Shown here: positions 1 to 5,047 of the stretch, piece by piece | How positions within the stretch are numbered: the first letter of the stretch is position 1 | How the letters are laid out: each line of letters opens with the position of its first letter | DNA from: Geopsychrobacter sp. | Lineage (GTDB): Bacteria; Desulfobacterota; Desulfuromonadia; Desulfuromonadales; Geopsychrobacteraceae | DNA length: 5,047 nucleotides | Reading direction: 5' to 3' | Assembly (NCBI GenBank): GCA_021647445.1 | Contig: JAKIUS010000164.1 | Location: 1-5,047, forward strand | Position numbers and translations under genes: made by a program | Notes under the pieces: model-generated | The model's database searches: none | What the model was told of the DNA's origin: nothing | Seen by the model: the letters and a program-made list of their open reading frames with translations, nothing else

Positions 1-122
1 TCTCCTACTTCATAATCCCTGCATACCAGCAGGGCAGTATGGAGGTTGAATCAACCCCCGGTGCCGGAACCCGTTTTACGCTCCGCTTGCCGTTTACACA
101 AGACCAGACAGAATATCTCTAA
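1..122 (+). CDS. Sensor histidine kinase, C-terminal end only (partial)
   Basis: The frame starting at base 3 gives 39 residues (SYFIIPAYQQGSMEVESTPG, then AGTRFTLRLP and a short polar tail) before the TAA at 120-122. This is the end of a HATPase_c ATP-binding domain. An SYFII-type segment normally follows the G2 glycine box (GLGLS) in sensor kinases, and the ESTPGxGTRFTLRLP strand closes the domain. Only this end is visible, so the sensor part, the phosphorylated His and the partner response regulator cannot be identified. The family autophosphorylates on His and passes the phosphate to a response regulator, usually from the inner membrane. The gene converges on the LysR regulator gene, with 28 bases between their stop codons and no clear hairpin terminator there. 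The family call is firm; the specific role is unknown. Confidence 0.85.
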   Translation, partial: SYFIIPAYQQGSMEVESTPGAGTRFTLRLPFTQDQTEYL

Positions 123-150
123 AATATGCATTGCACCTGAAAAACTTGAC

Positions 151-1041
151 CTAAAACCGAGACAACACCAATGCCTTGAATCGCTCTGCGGCCACAGACA
201 GCTTGAATCCCTTAACCTGAATGAGGTAAAAACTACGACGCAAAGGGCCCGCGGCAAAGGGCAGAGCGACCAGTTCTCTACGATTCACCTCACCGACAAC
301 AGCCAATTTTGAGATAACCGCGACTCCTAACCCGGCCAGGACCCCCTGCTTTAATGCTTCATTTCCACCGACTTCGGCAATCAACCTTTCCGCCGGGATA
401 TCAACACCATGCTCTGTTAATCTAAGTTCAAAGGCTCTTCGACTGGCCGACCCTCTCTCACGCAGTAGCATAGGCACATCAGCCAGCTCCTTTTCGCTAA
501 TATTTTCATAACCTGCCCATGGATGACCAAGTGGAACAATAACCACCAATTCATCGCCAAAACATGGGATCACATCAAAACGCCTATCATCGACAGCACC
601 CCCAACCAGAGCGAGTTCGAGTAACTGTTCACGCAGTGCGCTGACAATGGTCTCGGTCGCAGCCAGACGTAAATTGACCTTGATCTGCGGAAAATCCCGG
701 CTGAAGCCCGCCACAAGTTGCGGCAGAATGTAGGTCCCCGGGATGGTACTCCCGCCCAACAACAACTGCCCTTGCTCTCCAGCCTGCAAAGCCTGAAGCT
801 CACTGAGCGCCTCTTGTCGAAGCGCGAAGATACGACGCGCATAACCACACAAGAGGCGCCCCGCTGTAGTCGGAACGACCTCACGGCCCAAACGGTTCAA
901 CAGCTGCGTCTCCAGACTCTCTTCAAGTTGACGCACTGCAGCACTCAAGGTCGGTTGGGTCAAACGCATAGCCAAAGCAGCCTTGGTAAAACCACCCTGC
1001 TCAATCACCCGTAAAAAGATCTCTAAATGGCGCATATTCAT
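151..1041 (-). CDS. LysR-family transcriptional regulator (CysL/CbbR-like effector domain)
   Basis: This is a 296-residue protein, the usual LysR length. Residues 3-62 form the winged helix-turn-helix, with the recognition region FTKAALAMRLTQPTLSAAVR, followed by a linker helix to about residue 90. The rest is a periplasmic-binding-protein-like effector domain beginning GQLLLGGSTIPGTYILP. The STIPGxYxLP signature is typical of the CysL/CbbR-like group and of LysR regulators found beside selenium-metabolism genes in deltaproteobacteria. The effector is not predictable. The start ATG (1041-1039) has an AGG 8 bases upstream; an alternative ATG two codons in would change little. The gene is divergent from the transglutaminase-like gene, the classic LysR arrangement, so it probably controls that gene and itself. 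The 9-bp dyad at 1040-1076 overlaps its start codon, which fits autoregulation. Family certain; target inferred. Confidence 0.93.
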   Translation of the reverse strand: MNMRHLEIFLRVIEQGGFTKAALAMRLTQPTLSAAVRQLEESLETQLLNRLGREVVPTTAGRLLCGYARRIFALRQEALSELQALQAGEQGQLLLGGSTIPGTYILPQLVAGFSRDFPQIKVNLRLAATETIVSALREQLLELALVGGAVDDRRFDVIPCFGDELVVIVPLGHPWAGYENISEKELADVPMLLRERGSASRRAFELRLTEHGVDIPAERLIAEVGGNEALKQGVLAGLGVAVISKLAVVGEVNRRELVALPFAAGPLRRSFYLIQVKGFKLSVAAERFKALVLSRF

Positions 1042-1076
1042 CGATAAAACCTATAGCTAATAGTGTATTTATCGAT
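1040..1076. promoter_or_regulatory. Candidate operator: 9-bp inverted repeat between divergent genes
   Basis: ATCGATAAA (1040-1048) is perfectly mirrored by TTTATCGAT (1068-1076) across a 19-bp spacer. Within the spacer there is a smaller dyad, CTAT-N5-ATAG (1051-1063), centred one base from the middle of the large one. The region is AT-rich in an otherwise GC-balanced window. It lies between the LysR gene and the divergent transglutaminase-like gene, where LysR proteins usually bind AT-rich dyads. The left arm covers the first bases of the LysR start codon. TATATT at 1081-1086 could be a -10 element for the + strand gene, without a good -35. The dyad is seen directly; its role as a LysR site is inference. 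Confidence 0.5.
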
Positions 1077-1130
1077 ATTTTATATTGGACTGGCCGGTAA
1101 ATCCAGCGTAAATTCGCCAACCACCAACAA

Positions 1131-1136
1131 GAGGAG
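1131..1136 (+). promoter_or_regulatory. Ribosome binding site that sets the transglutaminase-like start
   Basis: GAGGAG lies 7 bases before the ATG at 1144. The reading frame is open back to 1063, but the upstream extension has no comparable site and would place a basic stretch before the signal peptide. The ATG at 1144 is therefore chosen. Confidence 0.85.
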
Positions 1137-1143
1137 AAGATTT

Positions 1144-2172
1144 ATGAAGAGAGTTATCCTGGCGGTACTGTTCGGGCTACTTACCCAGATCGCCCTATCT
1201 GGACTCACCGCCAAACCGGTAATCGCCAGTAGCCAAGCCGGGCGCGTAACCATGGAATTCGACTTGTCAGCACAGGCAGCTGGTCAAGAGGTCAAACTCT
1301 GGCTCCCCTACCCGGTCTCAAATTCTCAGCAATTGATTGACCAGATTTCCTGGCAGGGCGATTTCACCGAAGCCGCCGTTTACACGGACCGCGCCAATGG
1401 CAACCCGATCCTCTTTGCCCGTTGGAGCGACCAGACGACCAGCCGCAAGATGACCCTGAGTTTCAACGCGGAACGAACAGAACAAAAGAACGAGAATCTG
1501 CACGAATCTTCGGCAGACATTGATCTGGCGACCTTCGCTCCCTACCTGGTCGCAACCAGCATGGGACCGGTCGATGGTCCGGTCAAGGACCAGGCCGATG
1601 CAATCACCGCAGGAAAAAAAACCATTCTCGCCAAAGCCCGAGCCATCTACGACTGGACGGTTGACAACAGCTTTCGCGATCCGAAAACCCGTGGCTGTGG
1701 ACTGGGTGACGTTCCACAATTACTGGGGCGTCCCGGCGGAAAATGCGCCGATATCAGTTCTCTCTATGTAGCCCTCGCCCGTTCCGCAGGGGTGCCGGCC
1801 CGCGAAGTTCTCGGTCTGCGCCTCGCACAAAAAGGGGGGACCGACATCACCGGCTGGCAACACTGCTGGGCTGAATTTTATCTGCCCGAAACAGGTTGGA
1901 TTCCCGTCGATCCGGCGGATGTCCGCAAAGCGATGCTCAAACAGAAGTTGGCATTGAACGACCCAAAGGTCGCCGAATTACGTGAATATTTCTTCGGCAA
2001 TCTAGATTCCTACCGCATCAAACTCTCCGAAGGGCGTGACCTGGTCCTGAATCCGCCCCAAGAGGGTCTGGCCCTCAACTACCTGATGTACCCCTTCGCG
2101 CAGGTCGGCGGACGTACCATCGACTGGCTGGAACCGGCAACGTTTAAGTATAAAATTATGTTTAAGGACTAG
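1144..2172 (+). CDS. Exported transglutaminase-like (cysteine protease fold) protein
   Basis: This is a 342-residue protein. Residues 1-29 look like a Sec signal peptide: MKR, then a hydrophobic core (VILAVLFGLLTQIALSGL) and an Ala/Ser-rich region around residues 22-32 suited to cleavage, so the protein is probably periplasmic. An N-terminal beta-rich part (about 33-155) resembles the domain that often precedes transglutaminase cores. The core (about 160-265) holds the catalytic set: Cys201 in GGKCADISSLYVALARSAGV, His240 in WQHCWAEFYLP and Asp256 in PVDPADV. The family includes transglutaminases, proteases and peptide amidases, so the reaction and substrate cannot be named. It is transcribed away from the LysR gene and stands alone, since the next gene is on the other strand. 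The start is set by a strong GAGGAG site. Fold and export are well supported; the function is open. Confidence 0.9.
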   Translation: MKRVILAVLFGLLTQIALSGLTAKPVIASSQAGRVTMEFDLSAQAAGQEVKLWLPYPVSNSQQLIDQISWQGDFTEAAVYTDRANGNPILFARWSDQTTSRKMTLSFNAERTEQKNENLHESSADIDLATFAPYLVATSMGPVDGPVKDQADAITAGKKTILAKARAIYDWTVDNSFRDPKTRGCGLGDVPQLLGRPGGKCADISSLYVALARSAGVPAREVLGLRLAQKGGTDITGWQHCWAEFYLPETGWIPVDPADVRKAMLKQKLALNDPKVAELREYFFGNLDSYRIKLSEGRDLVLNPPQEGLALNYLMYPFAQVGGRTIDWLEPATFKYKIMFKD

Positions 2173-2192
2173 GTGACGGGTGACTGGTGAGA
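2172..2192 (+). repeat. Three-unit heptamer tandem repeat at the stop codon
   Basis: GGTGACG, GGTGACT and GGTGAGA follow each other, with the first base shared with the TAG stop of the transglutaminase-like gene. The repeat is short and degenerate. It may be a relic of a simple-sequence array or chance; no function is claimed. Confidence 0.4.
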
Positions 2193-2260
2193 AGTTTCAA
2201 TTCAGCCGACTTTTCCCTACGAAGTCCAAATCTCCGAATCAATTAACACCCGACCCAGGC

Positions 2261-2538
2261 GGCTCAAAAGTACCGAGGGGCAAGGCGGACGCAGAACGGC
2301 CCGACGAGGCGTAGCGCTAGGAGCCTGTCCGAGAATAAGGGCCGAAGCGAAAACCCTGAAGTTTGAGCGCAGATTTCAGCTCATTTGAGAGCTCATAGCC
2401 ATAGCTATGGGCCGAAAAGGATCTGAAATATGGGCCAAACAGCTGGGTTTGCAGCCGGACATATATTCTCGGACAGGCTCCTAGCTACTCCGAGTCGGGC
2501 CGGTCAAGGACAACGCCGCAGATTGGTGCTTTTCAGCC
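2261..2538. repeat. REP-like imperfect palindrome, split by a MITE-like insert
   Basis: The outer ends match as inverted repeats: 2261-2274 (GGCTCAAAAGTACC) against 2525-2538 read on the other strand (GGCTGAAAAGCACC), 12 of 14 bases. An inner pair, 2297-2313 against 2486-2502, matches at 14 of 17 positions, including the 9-base run CGGCCCGAC. If bases 2321-2484 are removed, what remains is a palindrome of about 114 bp centred on CTAG, like the repetitive extragenic palindromes of many proteobacteria. It lies between two convergent genes and ends 3 bases before the desulfoferrodoxin stop codon, so it could act as a two-way transcription terminator or mRNA 3' stabiliser. The pairing is seen directly. 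That it belongs to a genome-wide repeat family is inference, because only one copy is visible. Confidence 0.7.
2321..2480. mobile_element. MITE-like fold-back element with 17-bp perfect terminal inverted repeats
   Basis: GAGCCTGTCCGAGAATA (2321-2337) is exactly mirrored at 2464-2480. Both ends are flanked by CTAG (2317-2320 and 2481-2484), and counting these and one base further the perfect inverted repeat is 22 bp. The two halves remain similar inward: AAACCC, GTTTG, ATTTCAG (2373-2379, mirrored at 2423-2429) and CATAGC recur in order in each half. The tip is the 12-bp palindrome CCATAGCTATGG (2399-2410). There is no coding capacity. The length, terminal repeats and flanking tetranucleotide fit a non-autonomous miniature element moved by an IS transposase. 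CTAG as a 4-bp target duplication recalls IS5-type insertion (C(T/A)A(G/A)), but because CTAG is itself palindromic it could instead be part of the repeat. Confidence 0.65.
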
Positions 2539-2541
2539 GAC

Positions 2542-2925
2542 CTACCCCTTAGCTGACCAGTGTCCGTGCAGGTTGCAATACTCCCGCACCGATAAGTTGC
2601 TGGCTCCAGCCACCTCAAAGGTTGCCTCGGCCGCTTCTCCTGGCTGCAAAAACTGGGTATAAGATTTACCGTCGGCGATCAGTTCAATCCATTCAATGTA
2701 GTGATCGTCCTGCATCGGATGTGGCACACTACCGACCTGAACCTTCACCGTATTTCCGGAGACAGAAATCACCGGTACATGTTTTTCGGTGGCGGCGTCG
2801 GTCGTATTCTCCGTCAATAAATCCATCTCCTGACCACAACAGACCAACGCGCCTGCGGCACCATGTAAAACCTCAACGAGGTTGCCGCAGATCGGGCATT
2901 TGTAGATTTCCAGTTGTTTAGCCAT
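2542..2925 (-). CDS. dfx: Desulfoferrodoxin (superoxide reductase, two-iron type)
   Basis: This 127-residue cytoplasmic enzyme reduces superoxide to hydrogen peroxide without making oxygen. The N-terminal desulforedoxin domain (about 1-36) binds Fe(SCys)4 through Cys10 and Cys13 (CPIC) and the adjacent Cys29-Cys30. The C-terminal neelaredoxin-like domain carries the active iron, with ligands His49, His69, His75, Cys117 and His120 (EYCNLHGHW). The catalytic pair Glu47-Lys48 is present in EKHVP, so all known key residues are intact. The length matches the family. The ATG at 2925 follows GGAGG at 2936-2940; the frame extends 12 codons upstream, but those codons are the tail of a decayed rubredoxin domain, not part of this protein. 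Electrons normally come from rubredoxin. The gene lies downstream of the hydrolase and the rubredoxin remnant on the same strand. Confidence 0.97.
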   Translation of the reverse strand: MAKQLEIYKCPICGNLVEVLHGAAGALVCCGQEMDLLTENTTDAATEKHVPVISVSGNTVKVQVGSVPHPMQDDHYIEWIELIADGKSYTQFLQPGEAAEATFEVAGASNLSVREYCNLHGHWSAKG

Positions 2926-2935
2926 TGATTTAATT

Positions 2936-2940
2936 CCTCC
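2936..2940 (-). promoter_or_regulatory. Ribosome binding site that sets the dfx start
   Basis: On the - strand GGAGG lies 10 bases before the ATG at 2925. It supports the 127-residue start, which also agrees with the family's MxxxLEIYKCxxCGN beginning, over the upstream GTG at 2961. Confidence 0.8.
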
Positions 2941-2946
2941 ACATCG

Positions 2947-3056
2947 GTAGTTTTCGCCCACAATTCGAAATGGTCAATAGGATGCAGGCAGGCTGGGCAG
3001 ACCTAGAATGCATCCAATTCTTCGTGCAGATAGCCGCAATTGCGACATCGTTTCAT
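2947..3056 (-). pseudogene. Broken rubredoxin domain of a rubrerythrin-type protein
   Basis: The - strand from the ATG at 3056 reads MKRCRNCGYLHEELDAF, then TAG (3005-3003), then in the same frame [15 protein letters not shown] change of frame by one base gives VGENY. Joined, this matches the C-terminal rubredoxin-like domain of rubrerythrins (WRCRNCGYVHEG..APExCPAC.HP..HFELLxENx). Both CxxC iron ligand pairs are kept, 12 positions apart as in the family. The amber codon falls on a conserved Glu, so a single GAG to TAG change explains it. After FEL the frame slips, and the original stop is lost. No ribosome site precedes the ATG, and no diiron ferritin-like domain (ExxH helices) is recognisable between it and the hydrolase stop at 3167. 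It therefore looks like the tail of a decayed rubrerythrin gene beside dfx. Three genes in this window end in TAG, so amber recoding is unlikely. Confidence 0.75.
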
Positions 3057-3166
3057 GACGTTTAAGGCGAAGAGAAAACGACCGGACCGACCGCATCCAT
3101 CGCCACGCTATATCCTGAGCACCATTACGTAAGATATTCATTCTTGACGCCGCAGATCCTTCAGAG

Positions 3167-4018
3167 TCAAGCGACCGCCCCCGCAACGACATCTCCTCGC
3201 CAGAAACAATCCAGCGCAACAGCGATCTTTTCCGGCTCATCCTCCTGAATATAATGCCCCCCGGTGGGAATTTTCAAGAGACGACAACCGGGAATATCCC
3301 TTTTTAGCCGCAGCGAGATCTCCTCGCTCAAATAAACATCCGCTTCCCCCCGCAGCAACAACACCGGGATCTTCAAGTTGCACAGATCATCGGCAATCTC
3401 GGTGAGATTGCGATTATCGAGGCAACGCGCAAAATGCAGAAAAGCCTTACGCCCGATGGAGGAGCGAACCGGAGCGCTGAAGAGTTCAAGCAGTTCAGGG
3501 TCGAGACGATCCTTATGGTACAGCCCGCGTCGCACGATCATACCAAAAGCCCCAATGTCGAGGGTCGCCATGGCAAAATGGCGCAGAATCGGGGTGCGCA
3601 TGGTTGTAATCGGCTGAACGGGCCAGTAATCGTAGGCAACAGAATTAATAAGAGAGAGATCAATAACCATTTCAGGATAGCGCACGGCAAAGATCTGTGC
3701 GATGCCGCCGCCGACGTCGTGTCCGACCAGATGCAGGCGTTTTATGCCCAACTGCTGCACGAGAAGCAAAAGGCGCTCGGCATGCTCAGCCAAAGAATAA
3801 CCAACATCAAGCGGCATATCGGAACCGCCACACCCAAGCAGGTCAAAAGCGACCAGACGTCTATCGGTCATCAAAAAGGGCAGAACCTGCCGCCAGATAA
3901 AAGAATAGGTCGTAATTCCATGAATCAGGATAACGGCCTCATCACCGTCTCCTCGGTCCAACAGGGCATAACGGTGCCCTGTTGCAGTTACACTTTTCAT
4001 CTCTGGATGCCAGACCAT
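3167..4018 (-). CDS. Alpha/beta-fold hydrolase with aspartate nucleophile (haloalkane dehalogenase-like)
   Basis: This is a 283-residue cytoplasmic protein from the ATG at 4018. The oxyanion strand is LIHGITTYSFIW (His33-Gly34). The nucleophile elbow is GHDVGGG, with Asp101 where most hydrolases have Ser. The acid is probably Asp227 (LRGEADVYL) and the base His255 (GGHYIQEDEP). Residues about 120-200 form the lid. An Asp-Asp-His triad is the mark of haloalkane dehalogenases and epoxide hydrolases. However, the Trp that normally follows the Asp is Val, and the HGNPT/HGxP loop reads HGITT, so the halide-binding residues and the epoxide hydrolase Pro are missing. The substrate is not predictable. 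The start is uncertain: a TTG at 4048 with AAGAG upstream, or an ATG at 4000, are alternatives. It is divergent from ilvA and upstream of the rubredoxin remnant and dfx, 241 bases from dfx, so an operon is possible but not shown. Confidence 0.85.
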   Translation of the reverse strand: MVWHPEMKSVTATGHRYALLDRGDGDEAVILIHGITTYSFIWRQVLPFLMTDRRLVAFDLLGCGGSDMPLDVGYSLAEHAERLLLLVQQLGIKRLHLVGHDVGGGIAQIFAVRYPEMVIDLSLINSVAYDYWPVQPITTMRTPILRHFAMATLDIGAFGMIVRRGLYHKDRLDPELLELFSAPVRSSIGRKAFLHFARCLDNRNLTEIADDLCNLKIPVLLLRGEADVYLSEEISLRLKRDIPGCRLLKIPTGGHYIQEDEPEKIAVALDCFWRGDVVAGAVA

Positions 4019-4151
4019 AGTTTTCCCAATATGCGGCAACAAAAACAACAGATCTCTTCAAGGAATTCCATACTCCACCGACTTATGCAAGTTTAACCTC
4101 TCAATGGCCACTGTCAAACGAGCGAAAGCTACAGATCCTTACTGTCCAAAA

Positions 4152-4166
4152 AGCATATTTCATGCT
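4152..4166. promoter_or_regulatory. Small dyad in the hydrolase-ilvA divergent promoter region
   Basis: AGCAT and ATGCT are separated by 5 bases, 44 bases before the ilvA start. The surrounding 192 bases (4019-4210) must hold promoters for both divergent genes, but no clear -35/-10 pair, leader peptide or T-box could be recognised. The dyad may be an operator or chance. Confidence 0.25.
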
Positions 4167-4210
4167 ATTGAAACCCAAACATCTACTTCTCGAATTCCAA
4201 GGAGACCGGC

Positions 4211-5047
4211 ATGCAGATGATGTTACGCCAGATACTCACATCCAGAGTCTATGAAGCCGCTATCGAGACCCCTCTTGAGGAAGCCGCCGCACTCTCAGAG
4301 CAACTCGGCAACAAAATCCTGCTCAAACGGGAAGATCTGCAACCCGTCTTCAGCTTTAAAATTCGCGGAGCTTACAATAAGATCGCCAACTTGAATGAAA
4401 CGGAAAAAGCTTGTGGAGTGATTGCTGCCTCTGCGGGCAACCATGCTCAGGGGGTCGCTTTTTCAGCACTTAAACTGGGAATCAAAGCCCTGATTGTGAT
4501 GCCGGCAACAACCCCGGAAATTAAAATCAACGCGGTTAAAGCCCTCAAGGCCGAGGTGATTCTGCACGGCGATAACTATTCAGAAGCCGCCGAACGTTGT
4601 ACACAATTAGTCAAAACCACCGGGATGACCTTTATTCATCCCTTTGATGATGATCTGATCATCGCCGGACAGGGAACCGTGGCCGATGAGCTGTTACGTC
4701 AGAGTTCCGGTAAGTTTGACGCGGTATTTGTGCCGGTTGGCGGAGGCGGACTGATTGCCGGGATGGCCTGTTACCTAAAAGCGCTCTGTCCCAAGGTCAG
4801 GGTCATCGGTGTTGAGCCCCGAGACAGCGCCGCCATGTATCATTCTCTTAAGGCTGGTTTTCCGGTCGAACTCGATTCGGTCGGTATCTTCGCCGACGGC
4901 GTGGCGGTCAAAAAAATTGGCCAACGCCCCTTTGAACTTTGCCGTCAGCACGTGGATGAAATCATCCTGGTTTCAACCGACGAAATCTGTGGCGCGATTA
5001 AATCAGTCTACCAGGCAACTCGTTCAATTGTTGAACCGGCGGGCGCC
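4211..5047 (+). CDS. ilvA: Threonine dehydratase (threonine ammonia-lyase), biosynthetic, N-terminal part
   Basis: The gene runs off the window after 279 residues. The enzyme deaminates threonine to 2-oxobutanoate, the first committed step of isoleucine synthesis, using pyridoxal phosphate in the cytoplasm. Visible fold-type II landmarks are the PLP lysine Lys50 in FSFKIRGAYNK, SAGNHAQGVA (74-83), and the phosphate-binding glycine loop PVGGGGLIAG (175-184). IFADGVAVKKIG followed by the VEPAGA segment at the edge is characteristic of biosynthetic IlvA. That form normally continues past residue 320 into a C-terminal ACT-like domain for isoleucine feedback, which lies outside the window; the shorter catabolic TdcB-like form is not excluded. 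AAGGAG at 4199-4204, 6 bases before the ATG, supports the start. It is divergent from the hydrolase. No attenuator or leader is seen. Confidence 0.93.
   Translation, partial: MQMMLRQILTSRVYEAAIETPLEEAAALSEQLGNKILLKREDLQPVFSFKIRGAYNKIANLNETEKACGVIAASAGNHAQGVAFSALKLGIKALIVMPATTPEIKINAVKALKAEVILHGDNYSEAAERCTQLVKTTGMTFIHPFDDDLIIAGQGTVADELLRQSSGKFDAVFVPVGGGGLIAGMACYLKALCPKVRVIGVEPRDSAAMYHSLKAGFPVELDSVGIFADGVAVKKIGQRPFELCRQHVDEIILVSTDEICGAIKSVYQATRSIVEPAGA

Noticed and set aside
46..312. 88-codon + strand open frame across the kinase end and LysR end
   Set aside because: It is out of frame with the kinase ending and antisense to the LysR C-terminus; its composition is not protein-like.
1063..1143. 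27-codon N-terminal extension of the transglutaminase-like protein
   Set aside because: It would put a long polar, basic stretch ahead of a clear signal peptide. A strong GAGGAG site supports the ATG at 1144.
2201..2541. TTCAGCCGAC present at 2201-2210 and 2532-2541 as a target duplication of the whole element
   Set aside because: The left copy lies 50 bases outside the palindrome and the right copy overlaps its end, so the two do not bracket the element; probably chance.
2974..3240. 88-codon - strand open frame between the hydrolase and dfx
   Set aside because: It overlaps the hydrolase end and runs in a different frame from the rubredoxin remnant. It has an Arg/Ser-rich composition, no good ribosome site and no family motif.
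3434..4096. Long + strand open frame of 220 codons opposite the hydrolase
   Set aside because: It is antisense to a clear alpha/beta hydrolase with complete catalytic motifs, has no recognisable domain and looks like random low-complexity coding.
4019..4210. Possible attenuator or T-box leader ahead of ilvA
   Set aside because: No run of branched-chain amino-acid codons, no T-box consensus and no hairpin followed by T residues could be found.

Overview
The window reads as a chromosomal segment of an anaerobic or microaerophilic Gram-negative bacterium, most likely a deltaproteobacterium of the Desulfuromonadales type (Desulfuromonas, Pelobacter or Geobacter relatives). The grounds are a two-iron desulfoferrodoxin, remains of a rubrerythrin-type rubredoxin domain beside it, an exported transglutaminase-like protein, and long GC-rich intergenic palindromes. 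This placement is inference from gene content only.

Layout: positions 1-122 hold the last 39 codons of a sensor histidine kinase (+ strand). It converges on a LysR-family regulator (151-1041, - strand). A short divergent promoter region with a 9-bp dyad separates the regulator from a secreted transglutaminase-like protein (1144-2172, + strand). Positions 2173-2541 have no gene. They hold a three-unit heptamer repeat next to the stop codon and a nested palindromic element: a 160-bp fold-back MITE-like unit (2321-2480), bounded by CTAG on both sides, sitting at the tip of an older REP-like palindrome (2261-2538).

The - strand then carries, in transcription order, an alpha/beta hydrolase with an aspartate nucleophile (4018-3167), a broken rubredoxin domain (about 3056-2947), and desulfoferrodoxin (2925-2542). 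The broken domain has an amber codon where the family has Glu, followed by a one-base frame slip. The right edge holds the first 279 codons of biosynthetic threonine dehydratase ilvA (+ strand, from 4211), divergent from the hydrolase.

Functional picture: desulfoferrodoxin reduces superoxide to peroxide, and a rubrerythrin would normally remove the peroxide. The remnant suggests that this locus once coupled the two steps and lost the second locally. The LysR gene is placed to control itself and the divergent transglutaminase-like gene. No complete novel defence or mobile system is visible. The most interesting items are the nested palindrome and the decayed rubredoxin domain.
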